Of a stretch of DNA of 64,000 bases, positions 9,265 through 18,459 are shown in pieces. Under the pieces are notes generated by a model. The model searched no databases, was not told the DNA's origin, and saw only the letters and a list, made by a program, of their open reading frames with translations. The stretch is from contig NC_019751.1 in NCBI RefSeq assembly GCF_000317435.1, positions 2,046,001-2,110,000 on the forward strand, in the 5' to 3' direction. Source of the DNA: Calothrix sp. PCC 6303 (GTDB lineage Bacteria > Cyanobacteriota > Cyanobacteriia > Cyanobacteriales > Nostocaceae). The translations under genes and the position numbers were made by a program. The first letter of the stretch is position 1. Each line of letters begins with the position of its first letter.

Positions 9265-9858
9265 ATGACACATTCTACAGATATTGCCACCTTAGCACGG
9301 TGGATGTCCGCTGATTTTAGTAACCAAGAACAAGCTTACGAAAATCCACCTTTTTTTGCCCACATCCGCGTTTGTATCCGTCCCTTACCCTTTGAATTAT
9401 TTTCGGAAGTGGGTTTATTTTTAGAACAAGCTTATGATTTTGCCCTGAATCAACCCTACAGAATGCGAGTGATGAAACTCACCACAGAAAATGATCACAT
9501 CGCAATCACCCATTTCACAATCAACGAAGAACAAAACTACTATGGTGCATCCCGTGATTTGTCCCGTTTAGCCAAACTCTCGGTGGACGAATTAAAACCA
9601 ATGCCCGGTTGTAATATGATTGTCCAATGGACTGGTAAAAGTTTCAAAGGTCATGTGGAACCAGGAAAAGGTTGCCGTGTAGTGCGCGATGGCAAAGAAA
9701 CCTACCTAGACAACGAATTTGAAATCGATGAACAGGAATTTTTTAGCTTAGACAGAGGACGGGATTTAGAAACCAACGAACATGCTTGGGGTTCCATTGC
9801 TGGTGCATTTCACTTCCGACGGTGGCATAATTTTGCCGAGGAAGTCAAATTAGGTTAG
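9265..9858 (+). CDS. cpcT: CpcT-type phycobiliprotein chromophore lyase
   Basis: A 197-residue protein of the CpcT/CpeT family. These lyases attach a bilin to the beta subunit of phycobiliproteins; CpcT attaches phycocyanobilin to Cys-153 of beta-phycocyanin. The N-terminus (LARWMSADFSNQEQAYENPP), YGASRDLSRL and PGKGCRVVRDGKETYLDNEF match the CpcT branch as I know it from Anabaena, and the length agrees with the roughly 199 residues there. It is monocistronic. The promoter region has no obvious regulator site. A CpeT (phycoerythrin) role cannot be fully excluded. Confidence 0.78.
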   Translation: MTHSTDIATLARWMSADFSNQEQAYENPPFFAHIRVCIRPLPFELFSEVGLFLEQAYDFALNQPYRMRVMKLTTENDHIAITHFTINEEQNYYGASRDLSRLAKLSVDELKPMPGCNMIVQWTGKSFKGHVEPGKGCRVVRDGKETYLDNEFEIDEQEFFSLDRGRDLETNEHAWGSIAGAFHFRRWHNFAEEVKLG

Positions 9859-10191
9859 GAACTACTTTGCCAAGAAGGTAAAACGCGGTGTGAACTTTTC
9901 TCCCGCGTTAGGGTTCCGTTTTGTGACAAAAAGCGATCGCTAATCCGACAAACCTACACTGCATTCAGCAGATCGTAACTCATCGCAACATATTTAGAAT
10001 TATTACTAATAAGTAGCAATTTTTGATCATGTATCTAGAAGAGAAAATATATCTTCTAATTAAGATTCTAAATTTTCTATATTCCCCACCAATATATACC
10101 ATACCCAGCTTTATTCTTTCTGCTAATATAAGATAAATTCTCATTTAGATTAAATAAACTCTTGAATTTATCAGAAATTTGACAAAGAAAA
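9859..10191. other. Spacer upstream of feoA
   Basis: A 333-base AT-rich spacer. Near 9890-9916 AACGCGG and CCGCGTT form a 7-bp stem without a T-run. A HIP1 octamer lies at about 9953. AGATAAATTCTCATTTAGAT at about 10131-10150 weakly resembles a Fur-type A/T inverted site and would suit an iron gene, but the match is poor and only a candidate. Confidence 0.3.
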
Positions 10192-10551
10192 ATGACAAAA
10201 ATTCATCACAAACAAGAGCAGAAGAGCCAAAACCAACTGGGAAAAGGATTTACCTATTGCGGAGGGACACCAGAAACTACTAAAACAGAAGATAGTTTTG
10301 GGGAAAAAGCAGACGTAGAAGAAGTCCAATCTTTCTCATTAAGTCTTGCATCTGTGGGAGAACGCTTAAAAATAGCTCAAATTCACGCTTCCAACAGTAC
10401 CTTATCCCAGTTAAGCGAAATGGGCTTGCTTCCGGGTGCAGAATTGGAAATCCTAAATATTATCAACGGATCAGTCATATTCTCAATTGCCAACAATCGC
10501 CTTGGTTTAGGTGCAAGTATGGCTCAGAAAGTTATTTGCACTAAATATTAG
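10192..10551 (+). CDS. FeoA-domain protein
   Basis: A 119-residue protein whose C-terminal 70 residues form a FeoA-type SH3-like domain: LASVGERLKIAQI, LSQLSEMGLLPGAELEIL and a closing GLGASMAQKVIC. The first 45 residues are polar and probably disordered, an extension beyond the usual 75-85 residue FeoA. FeoA normally assists the FeoB ferrous-iron transporter at the membrane, but no feoB follows; the next genes are a multicopper oxidase, a metal-binding lipoprotein and an FTR1 permease. It may have been recruited to this iron locus or be a FeoA-like regulator. The start has modest ribosome-site support. Confidence 0.75.
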   Translation: MTKIHHKQEQKSQNQLGKGFTYCGGTPETTKTEDSFGEKADVEEVQSFSLSLASVGERLKIAQIHASNSTLSQLSEMGLLPGAELEILNIINGSVIFSIANNRLGLGASMAQKVICTKY

Positions 10552-10712
10552 CAGTAGTTTTCAGCTACTTTAGACACATCTCTCATGGGATTTTGCCAAT
10601 CACCTGCGGCGTTATTTTTATGAAAATATTTATCACTAATCAAATTCCTAAGTAAGTAGGCAGAAATAAACCGAACTACGTAACAGAACGTAAACTCACC
10701 TCAAACCCTTAC

Positions 10713-10757
<45 letters not shown>

Positions 10758-10839
10758 TTGTCTTAATTACAATTTTCAACACCCACCTACTTACTTTCGC
10801 CATTCTTAACCCATTAACCGAATTGAGGATTTAAAAATC

Positions 10840-11841
10840 TTGATTTTAACCAAAGAAAAGCTGTGGAGTCGCCGCCAATTAATAAAAATGGGATTGGTGG
10901 GTGCAGGTGCAGCGACTACAGCCGCCGTATGGCAAGCTTTGAATGCCCAAGGGAAGTTACCCAAAATACCACCTATAGAACTACCCACATCTTTGGGGGC
11001 TACCAACCCGATGAAGGTGGTACGAGACTTTGAATATGGGACTGTTACAAAGGAAAATGGACGTACAGTCAGAGAATTCCGCCTCACAGCCGGAACTTCG
11101 GAAATTCAACTCAATACCGCTGTTAGCTACAATATTTGGGATTTAAATGGACGTATCCCCGGACCAACATTAAGGGCAAAAGCAGGGGAGAGAATTCGGG
11201 TTTTATTTTTTAACCAAGGTGGACATTCCCACTCTCTGCACTTCCATGGTGTTCACACTGCGGAAATGGATGGTGTGCGCCCAATTGCCAATAATAAAGC
11301 AACCATCTATGAATTTGATGCTGAACCATACGGTGTGCATCTTTATCACTGCCATATTGAACCAGTCACCCGACATATTTCTAAAGGGTTGTATGGCATG
11401 TTTATTATAGATCCACCCAAAGCCAGACCCCCAGCTGATGAAATTGTTTTGATTATGTCTGGGTATGATCCCAATGAAGATAACCGTAATGAATTTTATG
11501 CTTTCAACGGATTACCTCATTATTTGATGAAAAACCCGATTCCTATCTACCAAAACCAGTTAATTCGGGCATATGTTCTCAATATTATAGAATTTGATCC
11601 AGCGGTAACTTTTCACCTGCACGCAAACTTCTTTGATGTGTACCGTACTGGAATGACAATGACTCCTAGCTATAAAAGCGATGTCATCACCATGGGTGTG
11701 GCAGAAAGACACATTTTAGAATTTAGTTTTCGTTATCCCGGCAAGTACATGTTTCACCCGCACCAAGATTGGATAGCCGAAAATGGTTGTATGGGGCAAT
11801 TTGAAGTGATTCCAGAGGATGTAAAGGGAAAGAAAGCTTAG
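10840..11841 (+). CDS. Tat-exported two-domain multicopper oxidase (candidate ferroxidase)
   Basis: A 333-residue two-cupredoxin oxidase. A twin-arginine signal (S-R-R-Q-L-I-K, residues 10-16, then an Ala/Gly-rich helix) sends it folded across the membrane. Copper ligands visible are HSLHFHGVH (about residue 132), YHCHIEPVTRH (about 168-178, including the type 1 cysteine), FHLHANF (about 257) and HPHQDWIAENGCMG (about 306). The last motif lacks the HCH cysteine, so the type 1 copper is in domain 1 only, as in two-domain laccases and nitrite-reductase relatives. The start is TTG with GAGG upstream; no in-frame ATG precedes the Tat motif. Its place before a metal-binding lipoprotein and FTR1 suggests oxidation of Fe(II); laccase activity is the alternative. 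Confidence 0.82.
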   Translation: MILTKEKLWSRRQLIKMGLVGAGAATTAAVWQALNAQGKLPKIPPIELPTSLGATNPMKVVRDFEYGTVTKENGRTVREFRLTAGTSEIQLNTAVSYNIWDLNGRIPGPTLRAKAGERIRVLFFNQGGHSHSLHFHGVHTAEMDGVRPIANNKATIYEFDAEPYGVHLYHCHIEPVTRHISKGLYGMFIIDPPKARPPADEIVLIMSGYDPNEDNRNEFYAFNGLPHYLMKNPIPIYQNQLIRAYVLNIIEFDPAVTFHLHANFFDVYRTGMTMTPSYKSDVITMGVAERHILEFSFRYPGKYMFHPHQDWIAENGCMGQFEVIPEDVKGKKA

Positions 11842-12020
11842 AGCTAGAAGTGAAAAGGCAAATAAAATCACTCAGTATCATAGCCAAATCAGAAAAATTA
11901 TTAATTTCTATCTATATTTGACTAAGCTAGTTGATAAAAAATGTCATTCTATGCAAAAGTAAAGCTACGACAGAGCGTCATATTATCAACACTAGTTTCA
12001 GATACCCTTCAGGAGCAAAA

Positions 12021-13064
12021 ATGAAAAAACTTCATTACATATTTATGGCAGTGGCAGCTTGCACTGTCGTTTCCCTCAGTTCCTGCAATGGCAACACACC
12101 AACTGCTGAAACTTCCTCATCTCCTGTAGCAGGTGTAACTAACCCAGCAACAGAAGCTGCAAGTCAGAATGGACATAGCGGACATGGTGGGAAGCAGATT
12201 AATATTAACGATGCGATTTTGTCAGAATTGGATAAGTTAGAAGGGAAGTTGGGGATTCCGGCACTCTCAAATAAAATCCAAGCAAATCGTCCTTACAAAT
12301 CTCCTGAAGAGTTGGTAACTAAGAAGATTATTTCTCAAGCACAGTTTGATCAAATTAAAGATTTGGTGACAATCAAAGAGATTGTCTTGGAAGGTGAAGC
12401 CAAAGACGTAGATTATATGACGAAATTGGGATTGATGAAAGGACACCTGTTGGTGGCAAAAGAATTATTAGATCAAAACCAACCGAAACAGGCAGAACCA
12501 CATATTGGACACCCAGTGGAAGAAATCTATGTGGATGTGGAAGAACAACTAAATGAGCGCAAAGTCAAGGAATTCAAGACAACCTTAGTCAGCTTGGAAG
12601 ATTTGGTCAAATCTAACCCCAAATCAGATAAACTCAATCCTGATTTTAAGACTTCTATGCAGTCTGTGGAGAATGCGATCGCTGTTTTACCAGAAGGGCA
12701 ACGTAACAAACCTGCATTTGTTCTCCAAATTATCAATGGATTATTAGATTCCGCTAATTCTGAGTATACAGCAGCCGTAGCAGGTGGAAAAATTTCTGCA
12801 CCTATAGAATATCAAGATTCCCGTGGCTTCGTTATTTATGCTCAAGAACTTTATAAAGGAATTTCTGCCCAAGTAGCTAAAGATAGCCCAGATGCAGATA
12901 AAACCATTACCACCGCAATGGCAGATTTAGTTAAAAACTGGCCCGCAGCTATTCCCCCAGCAGCAGCAGTTAAAACCCCTGAAGAGGTGACTAAACTTGT
13001 CAAAACTATTGAGTTAGAATCTCAAAAACTCATAGATAAAGGAAGTACCCAAGCCCAGAAATAG
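12021..13064 (+). CDS. His-rich helix-hairpin-helix lipoprotein of an iron-uptake locus
   Basis: A 347-residue lipoprotein. The start is chosen at ATG 12021 because AGGAG lies just upstream and a clean lipoprotein signal follows (lipobox L-S-S-C22). A longer in-frame reading from 11931 is unlikely. After a Thr/Ser linker comes HSGHGGK (about residues 52-58), a likely metal ligand cluster, then a ComEA-like helix-hairpin-helix region (ININDAILSELDKL, YKSPEELVTKKIIS). The rest is helical with GLMKGHLLVAKELLD and EPHIGHPVEEIYVDVEEQL, His/Glu pairs that could bind metal. It lies between the oxidase and the FTR1 permease, so a periplasmic iron-handling role is likely but inferred. Confidence 0.7.
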   Translation: MKKLHYIFMAVAACTVVSLSSCNGNTPTAETSSSPVAGVTNPATEAASQNGHSGHGGKQININDAILSELDKLEGKLGIPALSNKIQANRPYKSPEELVTKKIISQAQFDQIKDLVTIKEIVLEGEAKDVDYMTKLGLMKGHLLVAKELLDQNQPKQAEPHIGHPVEEIYVDVEEQLNERKVKEFKTTLVSLEDLVKSNPKSDKLNPDFKTSMQSVENAIAVLPEGQRNKPAFVLQIINGLLDSANSEYTAAVAGGKISAPIEYQDSRGFVIYAQELYKGISAQVAKDSPDADKTITTAMADLVKNWPAAIPPAAAVKTPEEVTKLVKTIELESQKLIDKGSTQAQK

Positions 13065-13142
13065 ATTAGCAAAAAGGAGTTAGAAAAGTTGAATTCTCAT
13101 TACTCCTTAGGGACTTCCGGGAAAATAAAATATCAATTTGTA

Positions 13143-13203
13143 GGGTGTGTGACGCTACGACAATATGATCCTGGAATGATTAGTATTTGTAGCGTCACGC
13201 ACC
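13143..13203. repeat. Short inverted-repeat element (GGTGTGTGACGCTAC)
   Basis: GGTGTGTGACGCTAC at 13144-13158 pairs with GTAGCGTCACGCACC at 13189-13203 (14 of 15), with a 30-base loop. This is a typical miniature inverted-repeat remnant in the spacer between the lipoprotein and the FTR1 permease. No gene lies in the 248-base spacer. Confidence 0.7.
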
Positions 13204-13312
13204 AATGATAACTACGGTTAGATTGGTACGTTATTAAAAAGCAAATCCCTTACCGCACTTAATTTTTTTTTATTTAACATTGAACAGACTAGTAATTTAA
13301 TCAAAAAAAACA

Positions 13313-14245
13313 ATGGACTTTAGTACCGCTTTACCTACTTTTGTAATTACACTCCGAGAAGGGGTAGAAGCAGCCCTTATAGTTGGGATTGTGCTAGCTT
13401 TACTCAAAAAAGCCAAGCAATCGCGGCTGAATATTTGGGTATATGCCGGGGTCGGTACTGGAATTGCCCTTAGCGGCTTTGTGGGGATGCTATTGACTTG
13501 GGCAACCAAAGCCCTCAGTGCTGCAAACCCCCAATATGCATCAGTTACAGAAGTTGCCCTCGAAGCTGTGTTTAGCCTGATTGCTATTTTTCTACTCAGT
13601 TGGATGCTGATTTGGATGACAAAACAAGCTAGATTTATGAAAGCCCAAGTTGAGGGTGCTGTGGGTAACGCACTCTCACAAAATACTGGCTGGGGAATTT
13701 TTAGCTTAGTCTTAATTGCCGTGTTGCGAGAAGGCTTTGAAACGGTTTTTTTTGTTGCCGCCAATTTTCAACAAGGTTTTATGCCAGCTTTGGGCGCTTT
13801 GGGTGGTTTGTTAACTGCGGTTGCCATCGGTGTACTTATGTTTAAATGGGGCATCAAAATTAATATTCGGCAATTTTTCCAAGTTATGGGCATTTTTTTA
13901 GTATTTATTGTTGCTGGCTTAGTCGTCACAACCCTACAACGCTTTGATGAAACCATAGCCGCCCTTGCTTCTGCTGATCGCGCATCTGCAAGTCTTTGTT
14001 TTTATTACGAAAGATTTACAAAAATCCATTCCTGTATTTTAGGTCCAATGGTTTGGAATACTGCCAAGATCCTTCCCGAAGAAAATTTTCCTGGTGTAGT
14101 TTTCAGCGCTTTATTTGGCTATAAAGAGCACCTCTATCTTGTTCAAACTATTGGATATATTGTATTTTTATTTACGGTTGGAGGGACATATATACGTAAT
14201 ATTTCTAATAATGCCACCCCAAAAAGAAATAAGGTTGCTCTTTAG
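13313..14245 (+). CDS. FTR1-family high-affinity iron permease
   Basis: A 310-residue membrane protein with seven predicted helices. Two REGxE motifs, the iron-binding signature of FTR1/EfeU permeases, are present: R15-E-G-V-E19 in helix 1 and R139-E-G-F-E143 in helix 4. The C-terminal part HSCILGPMVWNTAKILPEE and FGYKEHLYLVQTIGY is typical of bacterial FTR1. Such permeases import Fe(III) delivered by a coupled oxidase or periplasmic carrier. The preceding oxidase and lipoprotein genes are the probable partners. EfeO and EfeB are not recognisable nearby. Start ATG 13313 places helix 1 correctly. Confidence 0.88.
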   Translation: MDFSTALPTFVITLREGVEAALIVGIVLALLKKAKQSRLNIWVYAGVGTGIALSGFVGMLLTWATKALSAANPQYASVTEVALEAVFSLIAIFLLSWMLIWMTKQARFMKAQVEGAVGNALSQNTGWGIFSLVLIAVLREGFETVFFVAANFQQGFMPALGALGGLLTAVAIGVLMFKWGIKINIRQFFQVMGIFLVFIVAGLVVTTLQRFDETIAALASADRASASLCFYYERFTKIHSCILGPMVWNTAKILPEENFPGVVFSALFGYKEHLYLVQTIGYIVFLFTVGGTYIRNISNNATPKRNKVAL

Positions 14246-15036
14246 ATCAGATTTGAGAAAATAGAGAGAGGAAAACTCGTAACTCAAAGCAATTTTGAGA
14301 TCTTTGCCATTCCCTGCTCTCTGTTCCCTTCTAGGTAAAATTTAGGAGTCCTGAGTATAGAGAGGCTCTCAGAATTGGTTCCCAACTTTTAGGCTGGGAA
14401 GTATTCAGGGCAAAATCTATGTCTTCTCTCGTAGGATGGAGGAACGGCGTTGCTTGCTACTTTCAGAAGCCACTACGTGTCTACCCACAGGGTAGTAATC
14501 CCACAACCTTCAATATTAACGAGTTGATGAGATTGCCACGCCCCACTACCCTAGCCTTCTCTTCGAGACGCTACGCGAACGGCAACCCCTTCTGGGAACG
14601 GGAACGTCTTCGACGAACCTTACGTAAGCGCTATCGCGCACGCTAAGAGCGAACGCAATGACAAGCAAAAAAGTGGGATGCTCCCTAGCCCCATAGGGGT
14701 TTAAAGCCCACACAATACATATTGTCTTTTACAGCAGAATTTGCATAATAAATTGACCGAAAAATTGTTTTTAAATATACATCTAAAATTCAAAACATAC
14801 CAGTATTAATACTTTTGCAGGCAAGTACTATATAATACATAATAAAAATATTGATATCTATCTAAAGATAGATGATTTTTTTTTGACAAGATGCTGCTAT
14901 GATTATCCATTATTGAAAAATAAGTATAAAAACATATGCATCATCAAGACAAAAGCATAGTTAACTTTGCGGTTTAGATAATGATTTTTTTTAAAAAAGC
15001 TCAACATGAAAGTGGTAGATCTTGCCACCAGTTAAA
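14246..15036. other. Repeat-rich spacer
   Basis: A 791-base gene-free region. Its middle (about 14505-14690) is a dispersed repeat shared with 52764-52885. An apparent 75-codon reading frame at 14419-14646 is composed of that repeat and is not called. The last 300 bases are very AT-rich and hold the promoter of the phosphodiesterase gene. Confidence 0.5.
14505..14690. repeat. Dispersed repeat, copy 1 (GCGCTATCGCGCACGCTAAG)
   Basis: The stretch runs from CAATATTAACGAGT through GTAAGCGCTATCGCGCACGC and GAGCGAACGCAATGA to AGTGGGATGCTCCC. The same elements occur in the same order at 52764-52885. Copy 1 has an extra internal stretch of about 50 bases. Confidence 0.7.
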
Positions 15037-15834
15037 ATGAAACAAGTTTTCCCATTATCAATCGCCCAGATTACAGATATACATCTGTTTGCAAATGAGG
15101 ATCAAAAGCTGCTGGGAGTACCAACCATGGAATCACTAGGTGCAGTAATTGAATACTTACAAATGCATGAGCAAGAGTTAGATTTACTATTATTGACAGG
15201 TGATTTATCTGGAGATGGGGAAAGTGAATCCTACGAAAATCTGCGAAACTTATTATCTCCACTGCAAATACCAACCTACTGCTTACCTGGAAATCACGAT
15301 CATGCGATCGCAATGTCGGAATTTTTAAGTTTTGGCTTAATTTCCCAGCGTAAATCCTTTGAGCGGGGTGGTTGGAATTTTATCTTACTTGATTCTTCAG
15401 TTCCTGGGAAGGTGCATGGTCATTTATCTCAGGAAACCCTTTTTTGGTTAGATTCCCAATTAAAGGCAACTAAAGACATACCTACCCTTATTGCCTTACA
15501 TCATCCACCATTCTTAGTTAATTCCAGTTGGTTGGATAGTAGCAGATTACAGAATCCAGAGGAATTATTCGCAGTTTTAGATGCTTATCCCAAAGTAAAG
15601 CTGGTACTATTTGGGCATATTCATCAAGAATTCGAGAAACACCGTCAAGGTGTAGGCTATTTGGGAACACCATCCACCTGTATTCAGTTTCAACCTGGGA
15701 GTCAAGATTTTACCCTCGATCCTATTTACCCAGGGTTTCGTTTGCTCAAGCTTCACGGAAACGGAACTTGGGAAACTTCTGTTCCCAGAGTTGCCTTTGA
15801 GCAGACATTGGAATTAACAGCATTGGGATATTAA
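15037..15834 (+). CDS. CpdA/Icc-type cyclic nucleotide phosphodiesterase family protein
   Basis: A 265-residue calcineurin-like metallophosphoesterase. The five metal-binding blocks of class III phosphodiesterases are visible: QITDIHLF (D-x-H), LLLTGDLSGDGE (G-D), YCLPGNHDHAI (G-N-H-D), LHHPPF and LFGHIHQEFE (G-H-x-H). This pattern and length match CpdA/Icc, which hydrolyse cAMP, though family members act on varied phosphodiesters. I use ATG 15037 rather than a TTG 15 bases upstream because the domain begins right after it. It is monocistronic and convergent with the sensor kinase gene. In cyanobacteria cAMP is a real second messenger, so a cAMP role is reasonable but unproven. Confidence 0.8.
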   Translation: MKQVFPLSIAQITDIHLFANEDQKLLGVPTMESLGAVIEYLQMHEQELDLLLLTGDLSGDGESESYENLRNLLSPLQIPTYCLPGNHDHAIAMSEFLSFGLISQRKSFERGGWNFILLDSSVPGKVHGHLSQETLFWLDSQLKATKDIPTLIALHHPPFLVNSSWLDSSRLQNPEELFAVLDAYPKVKLVLFGHIHQEFEKHRQGVGYLGTPSTCIQFQPGSQDFTLDPIYPGFRLLKLHGNGTWETSVPRVAFEQTLELTALGY

Positions 15835-15971
15835 GTAGGTAGATAGGTTAGTGTTGAAAGTTGTCGTTGTGGGGAGTCAGTAGTGAGTAGCGAATAGTGA
15901 GTAGGAGTAAGCGCAAACATTTCGGGGTTTTTGCTTCCCAAATCTTTCTTCAAATTGGTGTAATTTCGTAT

Positions 15972-17312
15972 CTAGTTTTGCGTGACTACTTTGATTTCCT
16001 GCTTCAGCGGAATCTCAATCAAAAATTCTGTTCCCTTACCCAAGGTAGAAAAACAGGTTAGCTTACCGCGATGCTTCTCCACAATAATTTGGTGACTAAT
16101 AGACATACCGATTCCGGTTCCTTTACCTATAGCCTTAGTCGTAAAAAATGGATCGAATATTCGAGGCAGAACATCTTCAGAAACACCAACTCCGTTATCT
16201 GCGATCGCAATTTGTATCCATCGTGCATCAATAATAGAAGTCCGAATTATAATTTGGACATGATCCTCTTGAATTAATTGAACCTGAGGTTTTAACCTTA
16301 CCTCTTCTAATGCATCGATTGCATTTGCCAGAATATTCATGAACACCTGGTTTAGCGAACTTGGGAAACACTCAACATTAGGTAAATCACAATAGTCTCT
16401 CAAAACTCTAATTTCCGGAAAATCTGGCTTTGCTTTGAGACGATGTTCCAAAATCGTCAGTGTGCTATCAATTCCCTCGTGAATATTCACTGCTTTTAGT
16501 TCAGCTTCATCTATACGGGAGAAATTTCGCAATGATAGGACAATTTGTCTGATACGCTCAGTACCGATTTTCATAGAAGAAATAATTTTCGGTAAGTCTG
16601 CTTGAATAAACTCTAAATTATCTTCTTCGCTTAAGTCTGGGATTTCTATAGGCAGAGTTGGACAATAATTTTGGTAGGCTTCCAGCAAATTCAATAATGT
16701 ATCGGCATATTGTTCTACGTAAGTCAAGTTGCCGTGGATAAAATTTATCGGATTATTAATCTCGTGCGCGACACCAGCAACTAACTGACCCAAACTCGAC
16801 ATTTTTTCTTGTTGAACTAATTGAGTATAGGTTTGTTTTAGTTTTGTCATGGTTACTTCCAAAAGTTCGTTCTTTTGTTCCACCTCCTTCATGGCTATTT
16901 CTAAGAGTTTATTCTTTTGCTCCGCTTCCTTCGTGGTTATCTCCAAAAGTTCATTCTTTTTTTCCAGTTGGATTTTAGATGTAAAAATCTGGCTAAAACG
17001 AGCAAGCAAATCAAAGCTCCGATAATAACTTAAAAATCGCAAAGCGATAATAACCGTAAAGCCGTCTGCTAAAGTTTGTAAAACTAGGGAATAGGGCAAC
17101 CCCAGTCCCTGTAAACCGTGGAAACTATGACCAAAACCACAACTCAAAAAAATAAGAGCAACCACAACTATCAGGGGATCAATACCAACTTCCCGATTGC
17201 GCCAAATTCCCAAAGCCACACCCCAGGAAATGGCAAAATAGGAACAAGCAATAATAATATTTTCACCAAGTATTAACCCAGTAAGTTGTGTTGCTTCTAA
17301 ACTGTGGTGCAT
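15972..17312 (-). CDS. Membrane histidine kinase with ethylene-receptor-like sensor
   Basis: A 446-residue sensor kinase. Residues 1-105 form three membrane helices that align with the ethylene-binding domain of plant ETR1: [10 protein letters not shown] in helix 1 and [13 protein letters not shown] in helix 2, keeping the Cys-x3-His pair that binds copper (C58, H62). ETR1 Asp25 and Pro36 correspond to Asn18 and Ser29 here. A coiled coil follows (residues 115-165; three imperfect repeats of EQKNxLLExxMKE), then HisKA with phosphoacceptor GVAHEINNP and a HATPase with N box [12 protein letters not shown] and G boxes IADNGVGVS and KGTGIGMSI. No GAF or receiver domain is present. A cognate regulator is not adjacent. 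Confidence 0.82.
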   Translation of the reverse strand: MHHSLEATQLTGLILGENIIIACSYFAISWGVALGIWRNREVGIDPLIVVVALIFLSCGFGHSFHGLQGLGLPYSLVLQTLADGFTVIIALRFLSYYRSFDLLARFSQIFTSKIQLEKKNELLEITTKEAEQKNKLLEIAMKEVEQKNELLEVTMTKLKQTYTQLVQQEKMSSLGQLVAGVAHEINNPINFIHGNLTYVEQYADTLLNLLEAYQNYCPTLPIEIPDLSEEDNLEFIQADLPKIISSMKIGTERIRQIVLSLRNFSRIDEAELKAVNIHEGIDSTLTILEHRLKAKPDFPEIRVLRDYCDLPNVECFPSSLNQVFMNILANAIDALEEVRLKPQVQLIQEDHVQIIIRTSIIDARWIQIAIADNGVGVSEDVLPRIFDPFFTTKAIGKGTGIGMSISHQIIVEKHRGKLTCFSTLGKGTEFLIEIPLKQEIKVVTQN

Positions 17313-17560
17313 AGCCCTTATTTTAATGAAAAGAATTTATATTGTTAAAGTTCCCTCTTAATCACCCACTAATAACAAAATTCTTCGCAGATTTTTTATA
17401 TCTATCCAAAGTGATCAGATCAACCTCAGAACCACGATTGTAGAGACGTAGGACAAATTTAAATACTGCCTTTGTCTGAGTCGCATACCTAACAGTTTCG
17501 CATTTACAAACCCACTAGCCCAGTTAGTGAATCAAATATCGCTTTCCATAACTACACTAT

Positions 17561-17827
17561 TTAACCATCACAACCAACTCCAGCATCTCCACCACTGTCA
17601 CCAAAACCTCCAAACTCGCTGCTACTACAGTCGTGATGAGGGTGGTAGTTATCAACAGAATTGATCCATAAATCATCACTAACGCCACCATCAATATAAA
17701 CTCCAGGAGAGCGGCGATATCCGTCTTCTCGCATCGAACGTCTAAAAGCGCCAATAAAAATTGAAACAATCCCGAAACCTGCGGCACCAAAAACTAAGAT
17801 GAGGGGTAAATGTGAGATCATGTGCAT
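17561..17827 (-). CDS. Small membrane protein with Gly/Cys/Asp-rich tail
   Basis: An 88-residue protein with one N-terminal membrane helix (LPLILVFGAAGFGIVSIFIG), a basic stop-transfer segment (RRSMREDGYRR) and a hydrophilic tail with HPHHD, CSSSEF and GGFGDSGGDAGVGCDG. Cyanobacteria encode many short proteins with such glycine-rich cysteine-containing tails, of unknown role. I prefer this frame to an overlapping 77-codon frame because of the clear topology. Met-3 is an alternative start. Confidence 0.6.
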   Translation of the reverse strand: MHMISHLPLILVFGAAGFGIVSIFIGAFRRSMREDGYRRSPGVYIDGGVSDDLWINSVDNYHPHHDCSSSEFGGFGDSGGDAGVGCDG

Positions 17828-18459
17828 CTAAACACTCTATATGTTTTTCTTTACCAAGTAACAAGGGTTCAAAGCCCCTGCCTTGAGGCAGATAGTTTTT
17901 GGGGCGGGGTTTGAATCCCTGTCTCAAAAACGAACTTATTACTTATTACTCATTACTTATTACTTACTCAATTGGTGATGTTGGGGTTCAGCGGGATACG
18001 CGCAAGTGTGATTTTTTGTGCAGAAACCCAGTTGATGGGGGAATTTTTAACTATATCGCCGTAAGTCCCCCATTGAATTTGGTAATCCAAATCAGTGGCG
18101 GGATATAAGGCGGGAAAAACCGAAATCGTTCTCAATCAATACGAGGCATAGCCGAGTGAGGGCGGAGAACATTTGAGGTTTTTCCAAATATTATCTATGA
18201 GATAGATGAAGAATCCCGCTTGTTTTTTTGATAGAATATTGGAATCTTGACCATCAATGCCATAAGCGAAAACCAAGCTAATAGGTATACGTTGCAAGAA
18301 TAAAGATTTGGGTCTTGGGAACCAGGATTCCTGCCCTTGGAGGATGTCAGACCAATAGAATTACGGAGTTCTGGAGGCTATTCCCGATGAATTGGGAAGC
18401 CCACACTGTACCGTTGGCGTTAGCCTGCCGCAGGCATAGGTCAGTGTGTGGTAGTTCAC
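17828..18459. other. Spacer with several inverted repeats
   Basis: A 632-base gene-free region. Visible structures: AAGCCCCTGCCTTGAGGCAG (about 17871-17890), a 'attacttattactc' direct repeat (about 17937-17966), GGAAAAACC at 18113-18121 pairing with GGTTTTTCC at 18177-18185, and CCACACTG/CAGTGTGTGG near 18399-18452 around GCCTGCCGCAGGC. All look like decayed mobile repeats. Confidence 0.5.

Noticed and set aside
10131-10150. Fur box upstream of feoA
   Set aside because: The match to the A/T dyad consensus is weak; left only as a candidate in the spacer note.
14419-14646. A 75-codon open frame
   Set aside because: It consists of the dispersed repeat shared with 52764-52885, has an Arg-rich composition without domain features, and no ribosome site.
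17868-17930. A tRNA-like GGTTCAAAGCC stretch
   Set aside because: No cloverleaf can be folded around it; it is part of an inverted repeat. No other tRNA was found by eye in the window.
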